64,000 nt of DNA from Schlesneria sp. (GCA_028291515.1 JAQGHU010000077.1:62001-126000), one strand, 5' to 3'; numbered from the stretch's first letter, positions 37,504 to 47,494 are shown. Translations and numbers: made by a program. The notes: generated from the letters alone by a model not told the origin.

Positions 37504-38556
37504 ATGACCGATGAAGTTCCTGAGATTGAACCTGACGAGCCAGCCGAATCGCCTGAAGGCGGGGACGGACCACTTAAAGTTGTCGTCGAGGCGCGGGCTC
37601 ATGGTTGGCGAATTGATCACTATCTGACGCGTCTGCACCCCAACTTCAGTCGCGCTGCGTTTCAGCGCGTGATTGATGCGAAAGGGGTCATGGTGAATGG
37701 ACTGCCGGTCAAGATCGCGCGTCGATTGCGAGTGAATGACTGCGTCGAATTCCGCCTTCCCGAAATCCCTGACCGGACGCTGCCCCCCGAAGATATTCCG
37801 CTGAATATTTTGTATGACGACGATTCGCTGATCGTCATCAATAAAGCGGCGAACATGATTGTTCATCCGGGCCGTGGCAATTACCTGGGGACGCTGGCCG
37901 GGGCTTTGCAATTTCACTTCGACAAGCTGAGCGACGTCGCCGGAAAGTATCGTGCCGGGATTGTGCATCGACTCGACCGCGACACCAGTGGTGTTCTCGT
38001 CGTCGCCAAAGACAATACGGTCCATGCTCACCTGAGTAGCCAGTTTGAACAACGGACAGTCGACAAAGAATATCGGGCGATCGTCTGGGGCGAAGTCTCG
38101 TTTGATCGCGATTTCATCGAGACGCATGTCCGAGTCAGTCAGCGAAACCGCGAACGAATGATGGTCTGCCCAGAAAGCGGCAACTCTCGATTTGCGGCGA
38201 CCTTCTATGAAACGCTGGAGCGACACAACGGCTTCTCATTTATGCGGCTGTGCCCTCAGACCGGCCGCACGCACCAGTTGCGGGTGCATTTGCACCACTT
38301 GGGACATCCGGTTGTCGCAGACCGATTGTATGAGGGCCATGCGGCACTGTGGTTGTCGGATTTGATCGAGAACTTGCCGGAAGAAGAGGACGAGATCCTG
38401 ATTCAACGTCAGGCGCTTCACGCATTCCGACTCTGCTTCGATCACCCGGTGACAGGGAAGCGTTTGGAGTTCGAAGCACCGTTGCCGGATGACTTCCAGA
38501 AGGCGCTGACAGCGATCCGAACGCACCGAGCCAAGCCGACTTCCAAGCGGAAATAG
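37504..38556 (+). CDS. rluD: RluA-family 23S rRNA pseudouridine synthase (RluD-like)
   Basis: The 350-residue enzyme isomerises uridine in RNA. An acidic N-terminus of about 25 residues is followed by an S4 RNA-binding domain (WRIDHYLTRLHPNFSRAAFQ) and the catalytic domain. The conserved motif HRLDRDTSGVLVVAK contains the catalytic Asp158. PQTGRTHQLRVHLHHLGHP is the second family motif. RluD-type enzymes modify helix 69 of 23S rRNA; assignment to RluD rather than RluC is by overall similarity. A REP-like palindrome pair starts 30 bases after the stop. Confidence 0.88.
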   Translation: MTDEVPEIEPDEPAESPEGGDGPLKVVVEARAHGWRIDHYLTRLHPNFSRAAFQRVIDAKGVMVNGLPVKIARRLRVNDCVEFRLPEIPDRTLPPEDIPLNILYDDDSLIVINKAANMIVHPGRGNYLGTLAGALQFHFDKLSDVAGKYRAGIVHRLDRDTSGVLVVAKDNTVHAHLSSQFEQRTVDKEYRAIVWGEVSFDRDFIETHVRVSQRNRERMMVCPESGNSRFAATFYETLERHNGFSFMRLCPQTGRTHQLRVHLHHLGHPVVADRLYEGHAALWLSDLIENLPEEEDEILIQRQALHAFRLCFDHPVTGKRLEFEAPLPDDFQKALTAIRTHRAKPTSKRK

Positions 38557-38585
38557 TGCGGCAGATGGCTCCGAGTGCTCGTCTC

Positions 38586-38718
38586 GTCATTCCCGCGCAG
38601 GCGGGAATCCAGTCAGTCCGCAACGAAATATTACCAGCCTTCGTTATGGGGCGGGATAGGTAGACTCGCATCGATACCGTTTCACGACTCGCTGGATTCC
38701 CGCCTGCGCGGGAATGAC
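38586..38718. repeat. REP-like paired palindrome, copy 2
   Basis: It has the same ends as the element at 9618-9751: GTCATTCCCGCGCAGGCGGG at the left and the inverted copy ending at 38718 (ATTCCCGCCTGCGCGGGAAT). The length is 133 bases against 134. Like copy 1 it lies between two convergent genes (rluD and the gene ending at 38775). Confidence 0.85.
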
Positions 38719-38774
38719 GGAATGGATGGGAAATGACCCGGCCGTTAAGGATCCAGACGATTCCACAACTCGCC

Positions 38775-40256
38775 CTACTTCGGAATTCGGTTCAGCGTGT
38801 AGAACGCTTCCTTATGCAGCAGCGGCAATCCCTCGCTCGACCTCACGCCGTTTGAAATCAGTTCGTGAATGTTGCCGGCCTTCAGGCCATCAACGGTTAG
38901 ACGCACACTCATTTTGTCGGCAGCGACGGTCGCTGCTGTGATCTTGGGAGATCCTTGATCGACTTCAGGGCTGCCATAGGCCGACTGGAAAATGTACGTA
39001 TAGCTGGTCATCGCGTAGCTCTTCAACTCGCCCGCCGTGGCTGGGTCAACGGGCTGAGTGAACGTCAGTTCGAAGCCGTCAGGTTTCGCTCGCATCTCGT
39101 GGATTTCAAACGGCACCTTGCCAGTCCAGACCATGCGTTCCAGGGCTCCCGGCTTCGGTCCGCGCGATCCCCACCCGCGATTAGTGCCACCGACAAACAT
39201 CGAACCGTCGGGCGTCATTTCCATTGCCAGTGTTCCGGAACCGAAGTTTTCTCGAAAACGGAAGCAGGCCCCCTGGAAGTGGCCATCGACTTTTTCGAGG
39301 AAGCAGCGCATCACCGTGCTGTCGCTCTGGTCGCCGACGAACATCTGTTTCTCGAACGGGCCGAATTTGCCTCCGGTCGTATCGCAGGCGACACCGCTGG
39401 CTGACTTACCCATCTTGGAGTAGGGGAACATGATGATCGGCGGTTCGTACTCGGGAATCTTATCCGCTTCGGTCATGAAGCGGCTACCGCTTTCGGGTTC
39501 TTTGGGCTTCGGTCCCATGGCCGCTTTGACTTCGGGCAAGTCATACCATTTGAAGCCACCGGGGTGTCCTACGAACTTACCGGGAATCAATTGCTTCAGT
39601 TCACACGTTCCATTCCACGGACCTTGATTGTCTGTGTAGAACATGTCGCCGTCGGCATTCATGCCGATCCCACCGGGCGAGCGAATGCCGCTACAGGTTG
39701 GAATGGCTTTACCATCGGGAGTGATCCGCAGGCACCAGCCGCGGTACTTATGATCACTGCTGAATGAGCCGGTCAGGCACAACACGACCCAGATGTTTCC
39801 ATCTCGATCGAACTTCGATCCGAACGCGTACTCGTGATAGTCACCTCCGATGTGCCAGTCGTCGTTGACGGTCTCGTACAAGTCCGCCTTGCCATCGCCA
39901 TCGGTATCCTTGAGTCGCGACACTTCTCCGCGCTGAGTAGCGTAGATCCAGCCATCTCGTTGGGCGATCCCCAGCACTTCATGCAGTCCATGAGCGAATC
40001 GAGTCCATTTTTCGTCCTTCGGGGGATCCGCAAATGGCTTGTCGATCAGCCAGATCTCGCCGCGACGAGTCGAAATCGCCAGCTTGCCGTCCGGCAGCAG
40101 TTCAATGCCTCCGGCCTCCAGCATGATGTCTTTGGGGATGTCGAACGGAATCAGTCGGTAGAAGTCGTTTTCAACGGGAGCTTTATCAGCGGCATGAACG
40201 CCAGGCGACAGTGTCAAAGTCGCGACAAGTGCCAACGCCAAAGTCAGGCAACGCAT
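38775..40256 (-). CDS. Secreted beta-propeller protein, membrane-bound-dehydrogenase-like
   Basis: The 493-residue product has a signal peptide ([20 protein letters not shown], cleavage near HAA). The body is a beta-propeller of the soluble PQQ-glucose-dehydrogenase/NHL type: [20 protein letters not shown], then [18 protein letters not shown], the calcium-like loop [13 protein letters not shown], and [20 protein letters not shown]. The C-terminal domain (residues 400-493) is Ig-like ([20 protein letters not shown]). Planctomycetes have many such proteins next to c-type cytochrome genes, and this one lies 62 bases downstream of a multi-CxxCH protein. An oxidoreductase role is likely; substrate and cofactor are not predictable. 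The start at 40256 follows AGAGGATT. Confidence 0.78.
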   Translation of the reverse strand: MRCLTLALALVATLTLSPGVHAADKAPVENDFYRLIPFDIPKDIMLEAGGIELLPDGKLAISTRRGEIWLIDKPFADPPKDEKWTRFAHGLHEVLGIAQRDGWIYATQRGEVSRLKDTDGDGKADLYETVNDDWHIGGDYHEYAFGSKFDRDGNIWVVLCLTGSFSSDHKYRGWCLRITPDGKAIPTCSGIRSPGGIGMNADGDMFYTDNQGPWNGTCELKQLIPGKFVGHPGGFKWYDLPEVKAAMGPKPKEPESGSRFMTEADKIPEYEPPIIMFPYSKMGKSASGVACDTTGGKFGPFEKQMFVGDQSDSTVMRCFLEKVDGHFQGACFRFRENFGSGTLAMEMTPDGSMFVGGTNRGWGSRGPKPGALERMVWTGKVPFEIHEMRAKPDGFELTFTQPVDPATAGELKSYAMTSYTYIFQSAYGSPEVDQGSPKITAATVAADKMSVRLTVDGLKAGNIHELISNGVRSSEGLPLLHKEAFYTLNRIPK

Positions 40257-40318
40257 CTGGAATCCTCTGCATATAACTGAGCGATGTATGATTGATCGAA
40301 TGTAAAGAGCAACGGTTG

Positions 40319-43093
40319 TCACCAGACGTAAGACTGTTTGATCGTCGCTGATCCATTCATCAGTTTCACTGGCACCAGGAGTTCCGACTGTCCGCCCACC
40401 TGACGGAGAATCGGGGGTTCGCCTCCGGACAGCTTCATCGTCCAGAAGCCGTCAATGCGGTACTCGTCGTTGGCAAGCTTCTCGATCTTGCCGGCGGCAG
40501 CCGCGCGATAGTACAGCGACTCGGCGGTGGCTCCGGTTAGTTTGATGGTCCGGTCGAGTCCTGCGAAGGGCTCGCCCGCCTTCGTCAGTGGCACCGATTC
40601 ATCTTCGACCGTCAGTCCGGCGTACGAATAGCGGAACAACGGTCGCTGCTTGACGTCCAGCTTGTAGCCCAGGAACCGGTAACCGTTTTCGCGAGCCATC
40701 CCCGTCGGCCAAGCATCATTCGGCGAAGCCAGCTTGGCCAGCGGAGCGTTTGATGGCAGAGCAATCAGGTGATCTCCCAGCGGAGCTTCGAATCCAACAC
40801 CACGGCCCGTCCAGTGACGCGACGCATCAATGAATGCACCGTGCCAGATCAGGGCCAGCCGCATGTCGTTCGCATCCCAGGCAAGATTCACTTTTTCGGG
40901 GAAGCCCACACCGATCGCTCGAGTTCCGCCCCCTTCGATGAAATTGCGATACAGGATCGGTTCGTCAATCGGCTTCAATTCCATCGGCTCACGGACCAGT
41001 CCGACTGGGACCGCAGCTTTGTCACCGTCGGAGAGATACAGACGGACTGCGGCGATCTGCAGATCGACATTCGCATTCAGTACGTCGCGAATCGTCGCCA
41101 TCCCAAACGGCCAGGGCGCGGGCATTCGTGTACCGGGTCGAAAGAGTTGCGGATCCCGCAGATAGCGATCCATCCATTCAGGTCGCAGGCGTTTGTTCAT
41201 CGTTGTTAGACTGATTGCCCGGACACCAGTCGATGGATGGGGACCAAAGTCATGGCACTTGATGCACGACAGAGCCTGACCACCGACCAGGTGGCGGCCG
41301 GCCGCCTTAACGCGATACTCGGGTTCGGGGAAGTCGACTGTCGGCAATGGGTCGAGTTTCATGTCGACTGCGGCAAACGCTTCGACGAGTGGGCCGACGT
41401 TATTCCCACCGAACTTCGGCATCTTGACGACCATATAATTCTTGCGGTCGTCGGCACCGTTCAATAGGACATGCTTCAGCCAGTCCGGGCGCAACTTGTC
41501 GCCCACACCGGTGATGATCGGCGGTAGGCGGCCTTCGTCGCCCATATCCTTCTGCAGCGATTCGAAATAAGGATCGCGAGCCTTCTCGACGCCGCCCAGT
41601 TGGCCGCGTTTGTGGCAGGCGTAACAGTTGAGTGAAGCCAGCGTCCGGTGGATTTTTTCGGCAGCGGACTCTTCTGTATTTGATTTCAGCACCGCGACCA
41701 GGGCCGCACGTTGTTTGGCGCTGAGACCAAAGCGAGGTGCCTTGCCTGTCGGTGTCTCGGCAAGGCATCCGCTGCCGTCGTTCAATTCGGCAAACGGCTT
41801 CGCCTTCAGTTCCGAAGCAAGTTGCTTGTCTCCCTGCTTCATCTGATGGCAGGCAGCACAACCGAGCGAACCGAAGAGGATCTTGCCTTGATCGGCGAGC
41901 AATTGATTCACCGAGAATCCAGACTTCTTGGTCGTTGGCTCGGGATCTTTCGGCTCGATGGAAATGAAGCTGGCCACTGTCTGCTGCGTCAGTCCGCCGC
42001 CGGAGATCTCAACATCCAGCGTCCATTCGCCACCTCCTTGGAAGTAGTCGACAATCATTTCATGAAAGCCCACATCCAAGACCTTTTTACCCGACTTTGA
42101 CGAATGCGGATGCACGCCGCCGTTGTCCACGACGACTTCGCCATTCATTGTCAGGCGACTGCCGTCATCGGAGGCGAGATGGAACTGGTACTGTCCAGGC
42201 TTCGTGATCTTCACAAACGTCGTGAAGCGGACGCCGAAATTGTTGTCTCGGCCAGCCACCGTCAGATCGAAACCCGCACACTGGCCCGTCGATTTCGGCG
42301 TCAGTGCTGCGAAATCGGGTATGTCACTCCAGGCTCCTTCGTATACGGCATACTTCACCGTCGGGATCAACTCAACGTCTTTGACGAAGTACTGAGCGAT
42401 GTCGCGATATTCTTCATCCTTCAGGCCCAATGCCGGCATCCGCCCCGAAGGGCGTGACTTGAGTGGATCCTTGAGAAATGCCATCAAGCTGGGGACGGAA
42501 TACTTCTTGCCGATGTCGGGCAGAGCGACTGATGTCATGAGGTCTGCCAGCTTGCCGTCCAGTGACTGATGGCAGGCAACACACCCGGATTTTTGAAAGG
42601 CGGCTTCTCCTTTTTTTGCCGAATTCTTATCGGGATGAGCATCGGCCACTGCTCCTGTCGACGCCAGGAAATGAACCAAAGCCTCAACTGCGGCCGCACG
42701 GTCTAGCTCCGGCAACGTGGCAATCACATCGGGCATCGTTGTGCCGGGTTTGGTTGAGTGCGGCTTGCCGATGAACTCACGTAACCATTCGACCCGGACT
42801 CGAGTGCCGATCTCGTCCAGAATGGGAGCTCGCTTATTGCTGACAACACTCTTTAGTTCGGTCGACGCCGCATGACAGGACGTGCAGTTCAGTTCACCGA
42901 GCAGCAGTCGGCACCCCGTCACCGGATCTACTATTGGGGCATCTTCGTCATCGGGATCAGGTTCGGCCGCATAAAACCGCTCGAAGCCGGGAACCCGCGG
43001 ATGTGTCGGCGACGAAGTCTGTGAAAAGGCCGACGGACTTCCGATCAGGCAAAAAGAAACCAAGGCCCCTGCGGCCCAAACTCGAAACGCCAT
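40319..43093 (-). CDS. Multi-CxxCH c-type cytochrome with PA14 domain
   Basis: The 924-residue exported protein has five c-type heme motifs in order: CTSCH (residue 70), CVACH (171), CAACH, CYACH and CIKCH. Between the second and third lies a PA14-like carbohydrate-binding domain (about residues 240-385, with [20 protein letters not shown]). The C-terminal 250 residues form another domain that is probably beta-rich. The signal peptide is [20 protein letters not shown]. The start at ATG 43093 follows GGGAGAGGGCGG; the longer frame to 43231 is not supported. The architecture, and the neighbouring dehydrogenase-like gene, fit a periplasmic electron-transfer pair used in polysaccharide or sugar oxidation. 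That role is inference. Confidence 0.85.
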   Translation of the reverse strand: MAFRVWAAGALVSFCLIGSPSAFSQTSSPTHPRVPGFERFYAAEPDPDDEDAPIVDPVTGCRLLLGELNCTSCHAASTELKSVVSNKRAPILDEIGTRVRVEWLREFIGKPHSTKPGTTMPDVIATLPELDRAAAVEALVHFLASTGAVADAHPDKNSAKKGEAAFQKSGCVACHQSLDGKLADLMTSVALPDIGKKYSVPSLMAFLKDPLKSRPSGRMPALGLKDEEYRDIAQYFVKDVELIPTVKYAVYEGAWSDIPDFAALTPKSTGQCAGFDLTVAGRDNNFGVRFTTFVKITKPGQYQFHLASDDGSRLTMNGEVVVDNGGVHPHSSKSGKKVLDVGFHEMIVDYFQGGGEWTLDVEISGGGLTQQTVASFISIEPKDPEPTTKKSGFSVNQLLADQGKILFGSLGCAACHQMKQGDKQLASELKAKPFAELNDGSGCLAETPTGKAPRFGLSAKQRAALVAVLKSNTEESAAEKIHRTLASLNCYACHKRGQLGGVEKARDPYFESLQKDMGDEGRLPPIITGVGDKLRPDWLKHVLLNGADDRKNYMVVKMPKFGGNNVGPLVEAFAAVDMKLDPLPTVDFPEPEYRVKAAGRHLVGGQALSCIKCHDFGPHPSTGVRAISLTTMNKRLRPEWMDRYLRDPQLFRPGTRMPAPWPFGMATIRDVLNANVDLQIAAVRLYLSDGDKAAVPVGLVREPMELKPIDEPILYRNFIEGGGTRAIGVGFPEKVNLAWDANDMRLALIWHGAFIDASRHWTGRGVGFEAPLGDHLIALPSNAPLAKLASPNDAWPTGMARENGYRFLGYKLDVKQRPLFRYSYAGLTVEDESVPLTKAGEPFAGLDRTIKLTGATAESLYYRAAAAGKIEKLANDEYRIDGFWTMKLSGGEPPILRQVGGQSELLVPVKLMNGSATIKQSYVW

Positions 43094-43287
43094 CCGCCCT
43101 CTCCCGTCGCTAGAACCAGTTGCCAACGCATCGAAGACGGATGATAACAGTGTGGAGCGGGGAGTTAAAAGGAGAGCAGAGAATGTGAAGAAAAAAGCAG
43201 GCTTCGGTTGCGATTCAAGTCTCTTCGCCATCGAGACGCGGGTGAGCTTCGATGATGTTCACGTGTTGAAACTTGAAACAGAACTTT

Positions 43288-43653
43288 ATGAACCACCTCT
43301 TCAAGAATTGGCGGCACATTTCAGGAGTCGGGCTTCTGACACTTTCTTGCGTCCTAGCAACCCTCTGGATTCGAAGCCTGGTCGTCGCAGACACGATTTT
43401 TGTCGCTACCACTAGCCGTTTGCATGCTCTAATTATTCGCGACGGGACCGTCGTATGGAGAGGGTTAGAGCCAATGGAAAGTGACATCAGCTTATGGACC
43501 ACAATCCCAAACGTGCGTTATCCGATTCAGGTGGCGGAACCAAATATCTGGGTGATTGAAAACAAGAAATGGGAAATTCCGTTTCGCATTCCGACTCTTA
43601 TTCTTTCAGTTGCATCAGCCGTTCTACTAGTCCGGCGAATACGAAAAAGATGA
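43288..43653 (+). CDS. Small membrane protein of unknown function
   Basis: This 121-residue protein has two predicted membrane helices: about residues 12-30 (GVGLLTLSCVLATLWIRS) and near the C-terminus (IPTLILSVASAVLLVRRI). The segment between them is probably extracytoplasmic. The pattern of an N-terminal helix, then LWIRSLVVADTIFV, and a C-terminal helix ending in Arg/Lys is frequent in small planctomycete proteins of unknown role. Start ATG 43288 is chosen over TTG 43273. There is no operon partner. Confidence 0.55.
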   Translation: MNHLFKNWRHISGVGLLTLSCVLATLWIRSLVVADTIFVATTSRLHALIIRDGTVVWRGLEPMESDISLWTTIPNVRYPIQVAEPNIWVIENKKWEIPFRIPTLILSVASAVLLVRRIRKR

Positions 43654-43715
43654 CACTGTGGCTCACCGAGCCAATTGCACTATCCTCACAAATGTCAGGA
43701 TGTCGTCGTGGTAGA

Positions 43716-43744
43716 TTGACAGATTCTGATAAATCGCATTAGGC
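43716..43744 (+). promoter_or_regulatory. Possible promoter of the retron operon
   Basis: A consensus -35 box TTGACA at 43716-43721 is followed, after 17 bases, by the weak -10 candidate TTAGGC. It is placed about 50 bases ahead of the ARM-repeat gene. Confidence 0.3.
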
Positions 43745-43793
43745 TACCCGCCCCTTCAAAGACCAGTTTCGCACTGTCAATGATCGAGAGAGC

Positions 43794-45542
43794 ATGGTCA
43801 CCGGATCACATAACACACCGGTCTCGACGATGTTGGTTGACGAAAGTTTCGCCAATCAAGACGATCAATTTATTGAGCAATTGCGGACCGTCAGCAACTC
43901 TAAATATCTCGCGGGATTAGCGGATCGCTGGAAGAAGGATCCGCGACCTTGGGCACAGGATCAGATCTTTCAATATCTGACGATGCCTTTGGATCGACCG
44001 GGCCATCATCCCTTAGTGAAGCGATTGTTTAAGCACGCTGAAGAGAATCGTAATCACGAACTTGTGGGCGCGTTTCTCGTTTCGTTTGATCGGCTGATCC
44101 GCCGTCAACGGCGAACTCGCTATCACTACGACTGGCAAACGCGGCAGTCGTGGCAGGAGGAGGAACTGTTTTCGCCGCGCGATCAAATTCTGCCGGCCAA
44201 GGGAAAAGCAGTACCCCAATTTCGACGTGAGGGCCAGTTGTTTTCTTATCGAACCCGCGGCTACCTTCGACGGCGGGCGGCTCGATACTTTCGTCGCATG
44301 GGGTTCTTGCAACCGGCGGATTATGTTTCGACTGTCGCCGCGGCACTATCGCGTTATCAGGATCAGGACGTCGCGAGAGGTGAGAATATCCTGGACAACT
44401 GGTCCTTAATGCACATCGCCTTTCGATACAGTCCAGCGCTGGAGTTCACGCGGACTCGCGTGAAATTGGCCGATGGTCGATCATTAGGGGAACTGGTAGC
44501 CGCACCCCAGTTCGAAGAGCTCTGGAAGCAACCTGAGTCGGCGGCGGTGCTGCTGAGGCTGGTCGTTCAAGCTCAGTCGCGACTGGTGCGTGTTTGGGCG
44601 ATGCAACTGCTGAAGCGAGATCACGCGCATACTTTGCACTCGATCACGGCAGCGCAATTATTAGAGTTGCTGGACCATGCCGATGAGGAAGTCCAGCAGT
44701 TTGGAGCCGGGTTGTTAGAGATGCTGGCAGGCGTCGATAGCTGGACGATTGCAACCTGGCTGAAACTGCTTGAGACGCGGAGCATGACGGCACTGGCGAC
44801 GATCTGCCAAACGATGTCGCAACGGGTCAACCCGCAACGGCTGTCGCTGGAGCAGTGCATTGGATTGGCCTGTGCCAGGGCCACGCCGGTAGCTCGCTTG
44901 GGCCTCTCCTGGTTAACCGAACGATCGATCAAGACCATCGAGGATCAACGGCTGCTGGGCCGATTAGCTACGGCTCAATGTGACGCCGTGGGAGCCGATG
45001 TTTCGCGGTATGCACTGGCATTTCTTGGTTCGCCAGAAGACTATCGCGCCGACTCAGTGAGTCCTTTTTTCGATAGTCTCAATGCTCAAGTCCGTCGCGG
45101 CGCGTGGGGCTGGTTGACTCCACAATCGGCTGGCTATGACGATCCAGAACTTTGGAGTCGGCTGCTGGAGACTCCTTACGATGACATCCGGATTCGGCTG
45201 GTCGAGAATTTGACTTTGCGAGCCAATCAAGCGGCACCGCGGGCTCTTCAGCGACAGGATTTGTCGACGGTCTGGACGACGGTATTATTGGGGGTGCATC
45301 GCGGTGGCCGGGCGAAGCTCAGCGCGCTACGACAGATCTCGCAAGCGATTTCGGAGCGACCAGAGCGGGCAGAATTGCTGATCCCTGTGCTGGCCGTTGC
45401 GATTCGATCAGTGAGACCACCTGAAGCTCGCGCGGGTCTCTCGGCAATTTTGTCCGCGGTGGCTGCCAGACCAGAACTGGAAGAGTTGTTGGGACGGGCC
45501 ATCCCGGAACTGCGGCTGATGCCAGCAGGAGGGACGCGATGA
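43794..45542 (+). CDS. ARM/HEAT-repeat-like protein, retron accessory
   Basis: The 582-residue, all-helical cytoplasmic protein shows irregular ARM/HEAT-like repeats from about residue 240 to the end, with repeating pairs such as LLRLVVQAQSRLVRVWAMQL, AQLLELLDHADEEVQQFGAG and WSRLLETPYDDIRIRLVENL. The N-terminal 200 residues are basic (RRQRRTRYHYD, YLRRRAARYFRRMG). I see no catalytic motif. It overlaps the next gene by ATGA, and that gene, a predicted retron RNA and a reverse transcriptase follow on the same strand. Type XIII retrons, as I recall them, have an ARM-repeat protein and a winged-helix/SWIM protein as partners. On that basis I assign it as a retron accessory, possibly the effector or a scaffold. 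Confidence 0.75.
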   Translation: MVTGSHNTPVSTMLVDESFANQDDQFIEQLRTVSNSKYLAGLADRWKKDPRPWAQDQIFQYLTMPLDRPGHHPLVKRLFKHAEENRNHELVGAFLVSFDRLIRRQRRTRYHYDWQTRQSWQEEELFSPRDQILPAKGKAVPQFRREGQLFSYRTRGYLRRRAARYFRRMGFLQPADYVSTVAAALSRYQDQDVARGENILDNWSLMHIAFRYSPALEFTRTRVKLADGRSLGELVAAPQFEELWKQPESAAVLLRLVVQAQSRLVRVWAMQLLKRDHAHTLHSITAAQLLELLDHADEEVQQFGAGLLEMLAGVDSWTIATWLKLLETRSMTALATICQTMSQRVNPQRLSLEQCIGLACARATPVARLGLSWLTERSIKTIEDQRLLGRLATAQCDAVGADVSRYALAFLGSPEDYRADSVSPFFDSLNAQVRRGAWGWLTPQSAGYDDPELWSRLLETPYDDIRIRLVENLTLRANQAAPRALQRQDLSTVWTTVLLGVHRGGRAKLSALRQISQAISERPERAELLIPVLAVAIRSVRPPEARAGLSAILSAVAARPELEELLGRAIPELRLMPAGGTR

Positions 45543-47197
45543 AGGTGAACTTCGCGTACCTCGGGCGCAGCCAGATGATCGACTCGTCTTCCGGGTCCGA
45601 GAGAACGCTCTCGATGCTGCCGAATCTGACTCGAGAGAAAGTCAGCTTTGATGCGCCGTTGCGTCACCCATTGCGGTTCCGTGAAGCGATGAGTGCCTTG
45701 CATGATGTGGTGATCAACGACTTGCGGTTCAAGCCGCGCGACAAGACGGCATATGAGGAATGGCAGAAAGAGCAAGCGGCCACGCGTCGCTCGATATACA
45801 ACCGCGAACTGGATCGTGCGACGAAAGATCTCGCCGTGCATCGCGGATTAACACCGCCACCCGCGGGTTTTCAGGCTCTGTTCGAAAAAACTCGCAAACG
45901 CTATTGGGATGCGCGATTTCAGCTTGCTCGTTTGCTGCAACGCGACAATCCGGAGTTGTGGCGATGGTTGATGCCCTGCGATCCCGTGATCACGGTAGCT
46001 CATGACGTCGTGTTCTTCGAATGCTTTTCGGCGGATGAGTCGAGCTATGGCTGCCTGACGGTCTCTCGCGATGGCTTCGGACATGATTCGGCCGTGCAGT
46101 TGGGAACCACGAATGTCGATTACTCGTGGGATCTATACGACCATTTTCAATCGCTGCGATCCTATCGCCAAACTCGATTCCTGATCGACCCGACCGGATT
46201 TGAGGTGAAGACCGCCGAGGAACCGGCTTATCGCGAAGAGAAGATTGACCTGCCCGACGGCTGGCTACGCGGGTTCATGACAACGCAAGAGGCGATGGGA
46301 ATGCCGGGCCTGACCGTCAGCCTGTCGCGCGAGGCGGTTTATTCCGCACTGGCGTTTCTGAAGCGACACAAGGCGAAAGCCAGCCCGCGGGCCGTGCGTT
46401 TTGAACTGCTTCCGGGCAAACCGCCGATCTTTCTGCTGGAACCTTGGGAACAGCGCATTGTCTCGCACGGCACCGTCTATGATGGTCCGCCGACAGAGCC
46501 CATCCGGATCTGGGGAGCTCGAAGGTTGTTAGTGCTGGCACGGGTTCTCCCTTTGGCAGAGCGGTTCGACGTCCTGCTGTTGGGGACGGGCCTGCCCAGC
46601 TTTTGGGTGGCGCGGATGGGCGAGATGCAGCTGACTGTGGGCCTGTCGGGTTGGACGACTAACGATTGGACTCGCGGCTCGGCCCTGGACTTGCTGGCGC
46701 CACCAGCCCCGATTACGGATGACTTGCTGATGTCAGTCGGCAAGTTATTGCAAGAGCAGAGATCGATGACACTGTCGCAGTTGCAGACGGCAACCGAAGC
46801 CTCGGCCGCTGCGGTGACGGCGGCGTTGCGGCGGCTGGCCTTTGCTGGTCAAGTGATTCACGATCTGCCGAACGGCGTCTATCGATTCCGCCAGGTGATG
46901 CCGATGGCCCTAAGTGAGGCGCAACTCGGTGCGGAGAATGCGGAATTAACAGCGGCGCGTCACTTGATGCTAACGCGTAAGTCGACGCTGGAATCGTCGG
47001 ATCGCACCGAACGCGGTGCGGTTCTAGTAGGAAACGTCGAGTCGACACCGGTCGAAGTTCTGGTTGATCTGGATGGACGCATTCGACGAGGGAAATGCCA
47101 GTGTGGGCATTTCCGAAAATTTGGCATTCGCAACGGCCCTTGTCGGCACATGATCGTCTTGCGATATCTGGCGACATCGACAGATGCCAATCGTTAG
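45539..47197 (+). CDS. Winged-helix/SWIM zinc-finger protein, retron accessory
   Basis: The 552-residue product ends with a SWIM zinc finger of CxC-x12-CxH form: Cys520, Cys522, Cys535, His537 in KCQCGHFRKFG...GPCRH. A winged-helix-like region precedes it at about residues 394-455 (LLQEQRSMTLSQLQTATEAS, AAVTAALRRLAFAGQVIHDL). The first 390 residues are not recognised. SWIM fingers bind nucleic acid or protein. The combination corresponds to the WHSWIM accessory of type XIII retrons. Translation is coupled to the ARM-like gene. The stop lies within the first unit of a 14-bp tandem duplication (47182-47209). The retron RNA candidate begins 52 bases later. Confidence 0.82.
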   Translation: MKVNFAYLGRSQMIDSSSGSERTLSMLPNLTREKVSFDAPLRHPLRFREAMSALHDVVINDLRFKPRDKTAYEEWQKEQAATRRSIYNRELDRATKDLAVHRGLTPPPAGFQALFEKTRKRYWDARFQLARLLQRDNPELWRWLMPCDPVITVAHDVVFFECFSADESSYGCLTVSRDGFGHDSAVQLGTTNVDYSWDLYDHFQSLRSYRQTRFLIDPTGFEVKTAEEPAYREEKIDLPDGWLRGFMTTQEAMGMPGLTVSLSREAVYSALAFLKRHKAKASPRAVRFELLPGKPPIFLLEPWEQRIVSHGTVYDGPPTEPIRIWGARRLLVLARVLPLAERFDVLLLGTGLPSFWVARMGEMQLTVGLSGWTTNDWTRGSALDLLAPPAPITDDLLMSVGKLLQEQRSMTLSQLQTATEASAAAVTAALRRLAFAGQVIHDLPNGVYRFRQVMPMALSEAQLGAENAELTAARHLMLTRKSTLESSDRTERGAVLVGNVESTPVEVLVDLDGRIRRGKCQCGHFRKFGIRNGPCRHMIVLRYLATSTDANR

Positions 47198-47209
47198 ATG
47201 CCAATCGTT
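47182..47209 (+). repeat. 14-bp tandem duplication at the WHSWIM stop codon
   Basis: AGATGCCAATCGTT occurs twice head to tail. The stop codon TAG (47195-47197) is formed at the junction of the two units. It looks like a recent slippage duplication of the 3' end of the gene. Confidence 0.85.
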
Positions 47210-47249
47210 AGATGATTGATTATAAGGTAGACTCAAAGTTCATAACATG

Positions 47250-47494
47250 AAACAAGAGTTGGGAGGGTCAGAGTCGGTTTACTGAGACTATCTCTACGGC
47301 GATACGCCGTGGTTGAGATTGCCTACCCATTGCTTCCCCAGGCCCGTTGTTCGTTTGGCCCAGCCGACAGCTAGTGCGGTCGGCCATGACGAGCTGAGGC
47401 TCCCGCCCGCACTAGCTGTCGGCTGGGCCTTGGTGAACGGACCTGGTCCGCGGCTTGAAGTCAGGAACACCGACTCCCCCTCCCGCTCTTGTTT
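47250..47494 (+). ncRNA. Predicted retron msr-msd RNA
   Basis: The ends form the a1/a2 stem expected of a retron primer-template RNA. AAACAAGAG (47250-47258) pairs with CTCTTGTTT (47486-47494), GGGAGGG (47261-47267) with CCCTCCC (47478-47484), and GAGTCGG (47271-47277) with CCGACTC (47470-47476): 23 base pairs interrupted by small internal loops. Inside are a short msr-like hairpin (ACGGCG-ATA-CGCCGT at 47296-47310, extended by ATCTC/GAGAT) and a long msd-like hairpin (47338-47446). The branching guanosine should lie just after a1; G47277, G47284 and G47286 are candidates. The RNA lies between the WHSWIM gene and the reverse transcriptase, whose start is 67 bases downstream. Exact ends and branch point are inference. 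Confidence 0.8.
47338..47446 (+). repeat. Long hairpin, predicted msd template
   Basis: A perfect 23-bp inverted repeat, GGCCCAGCCGACAGCTAGTG plus CGG (47357-47379) against 47407-47429, is extended outward by an imperfect stem (CCAGGCCCGTT at 47338 against AACGGACCTGG ending at 47446). The apical loop is 27 bases. Reverse transcription of this part would give a long-stem msDNA, comparable in form to other retron msDNAs. Confidence 0.8.

Noticed and set aside
47357-47429. Hairpin as a simple transcription terminator or inserted palindrome
   Set aside because: There is no T tract, and the surrounding a1/a2 pairs and RT context explain it better as the msd of a retron. A dispersed repeat cannot be fully ruled out.
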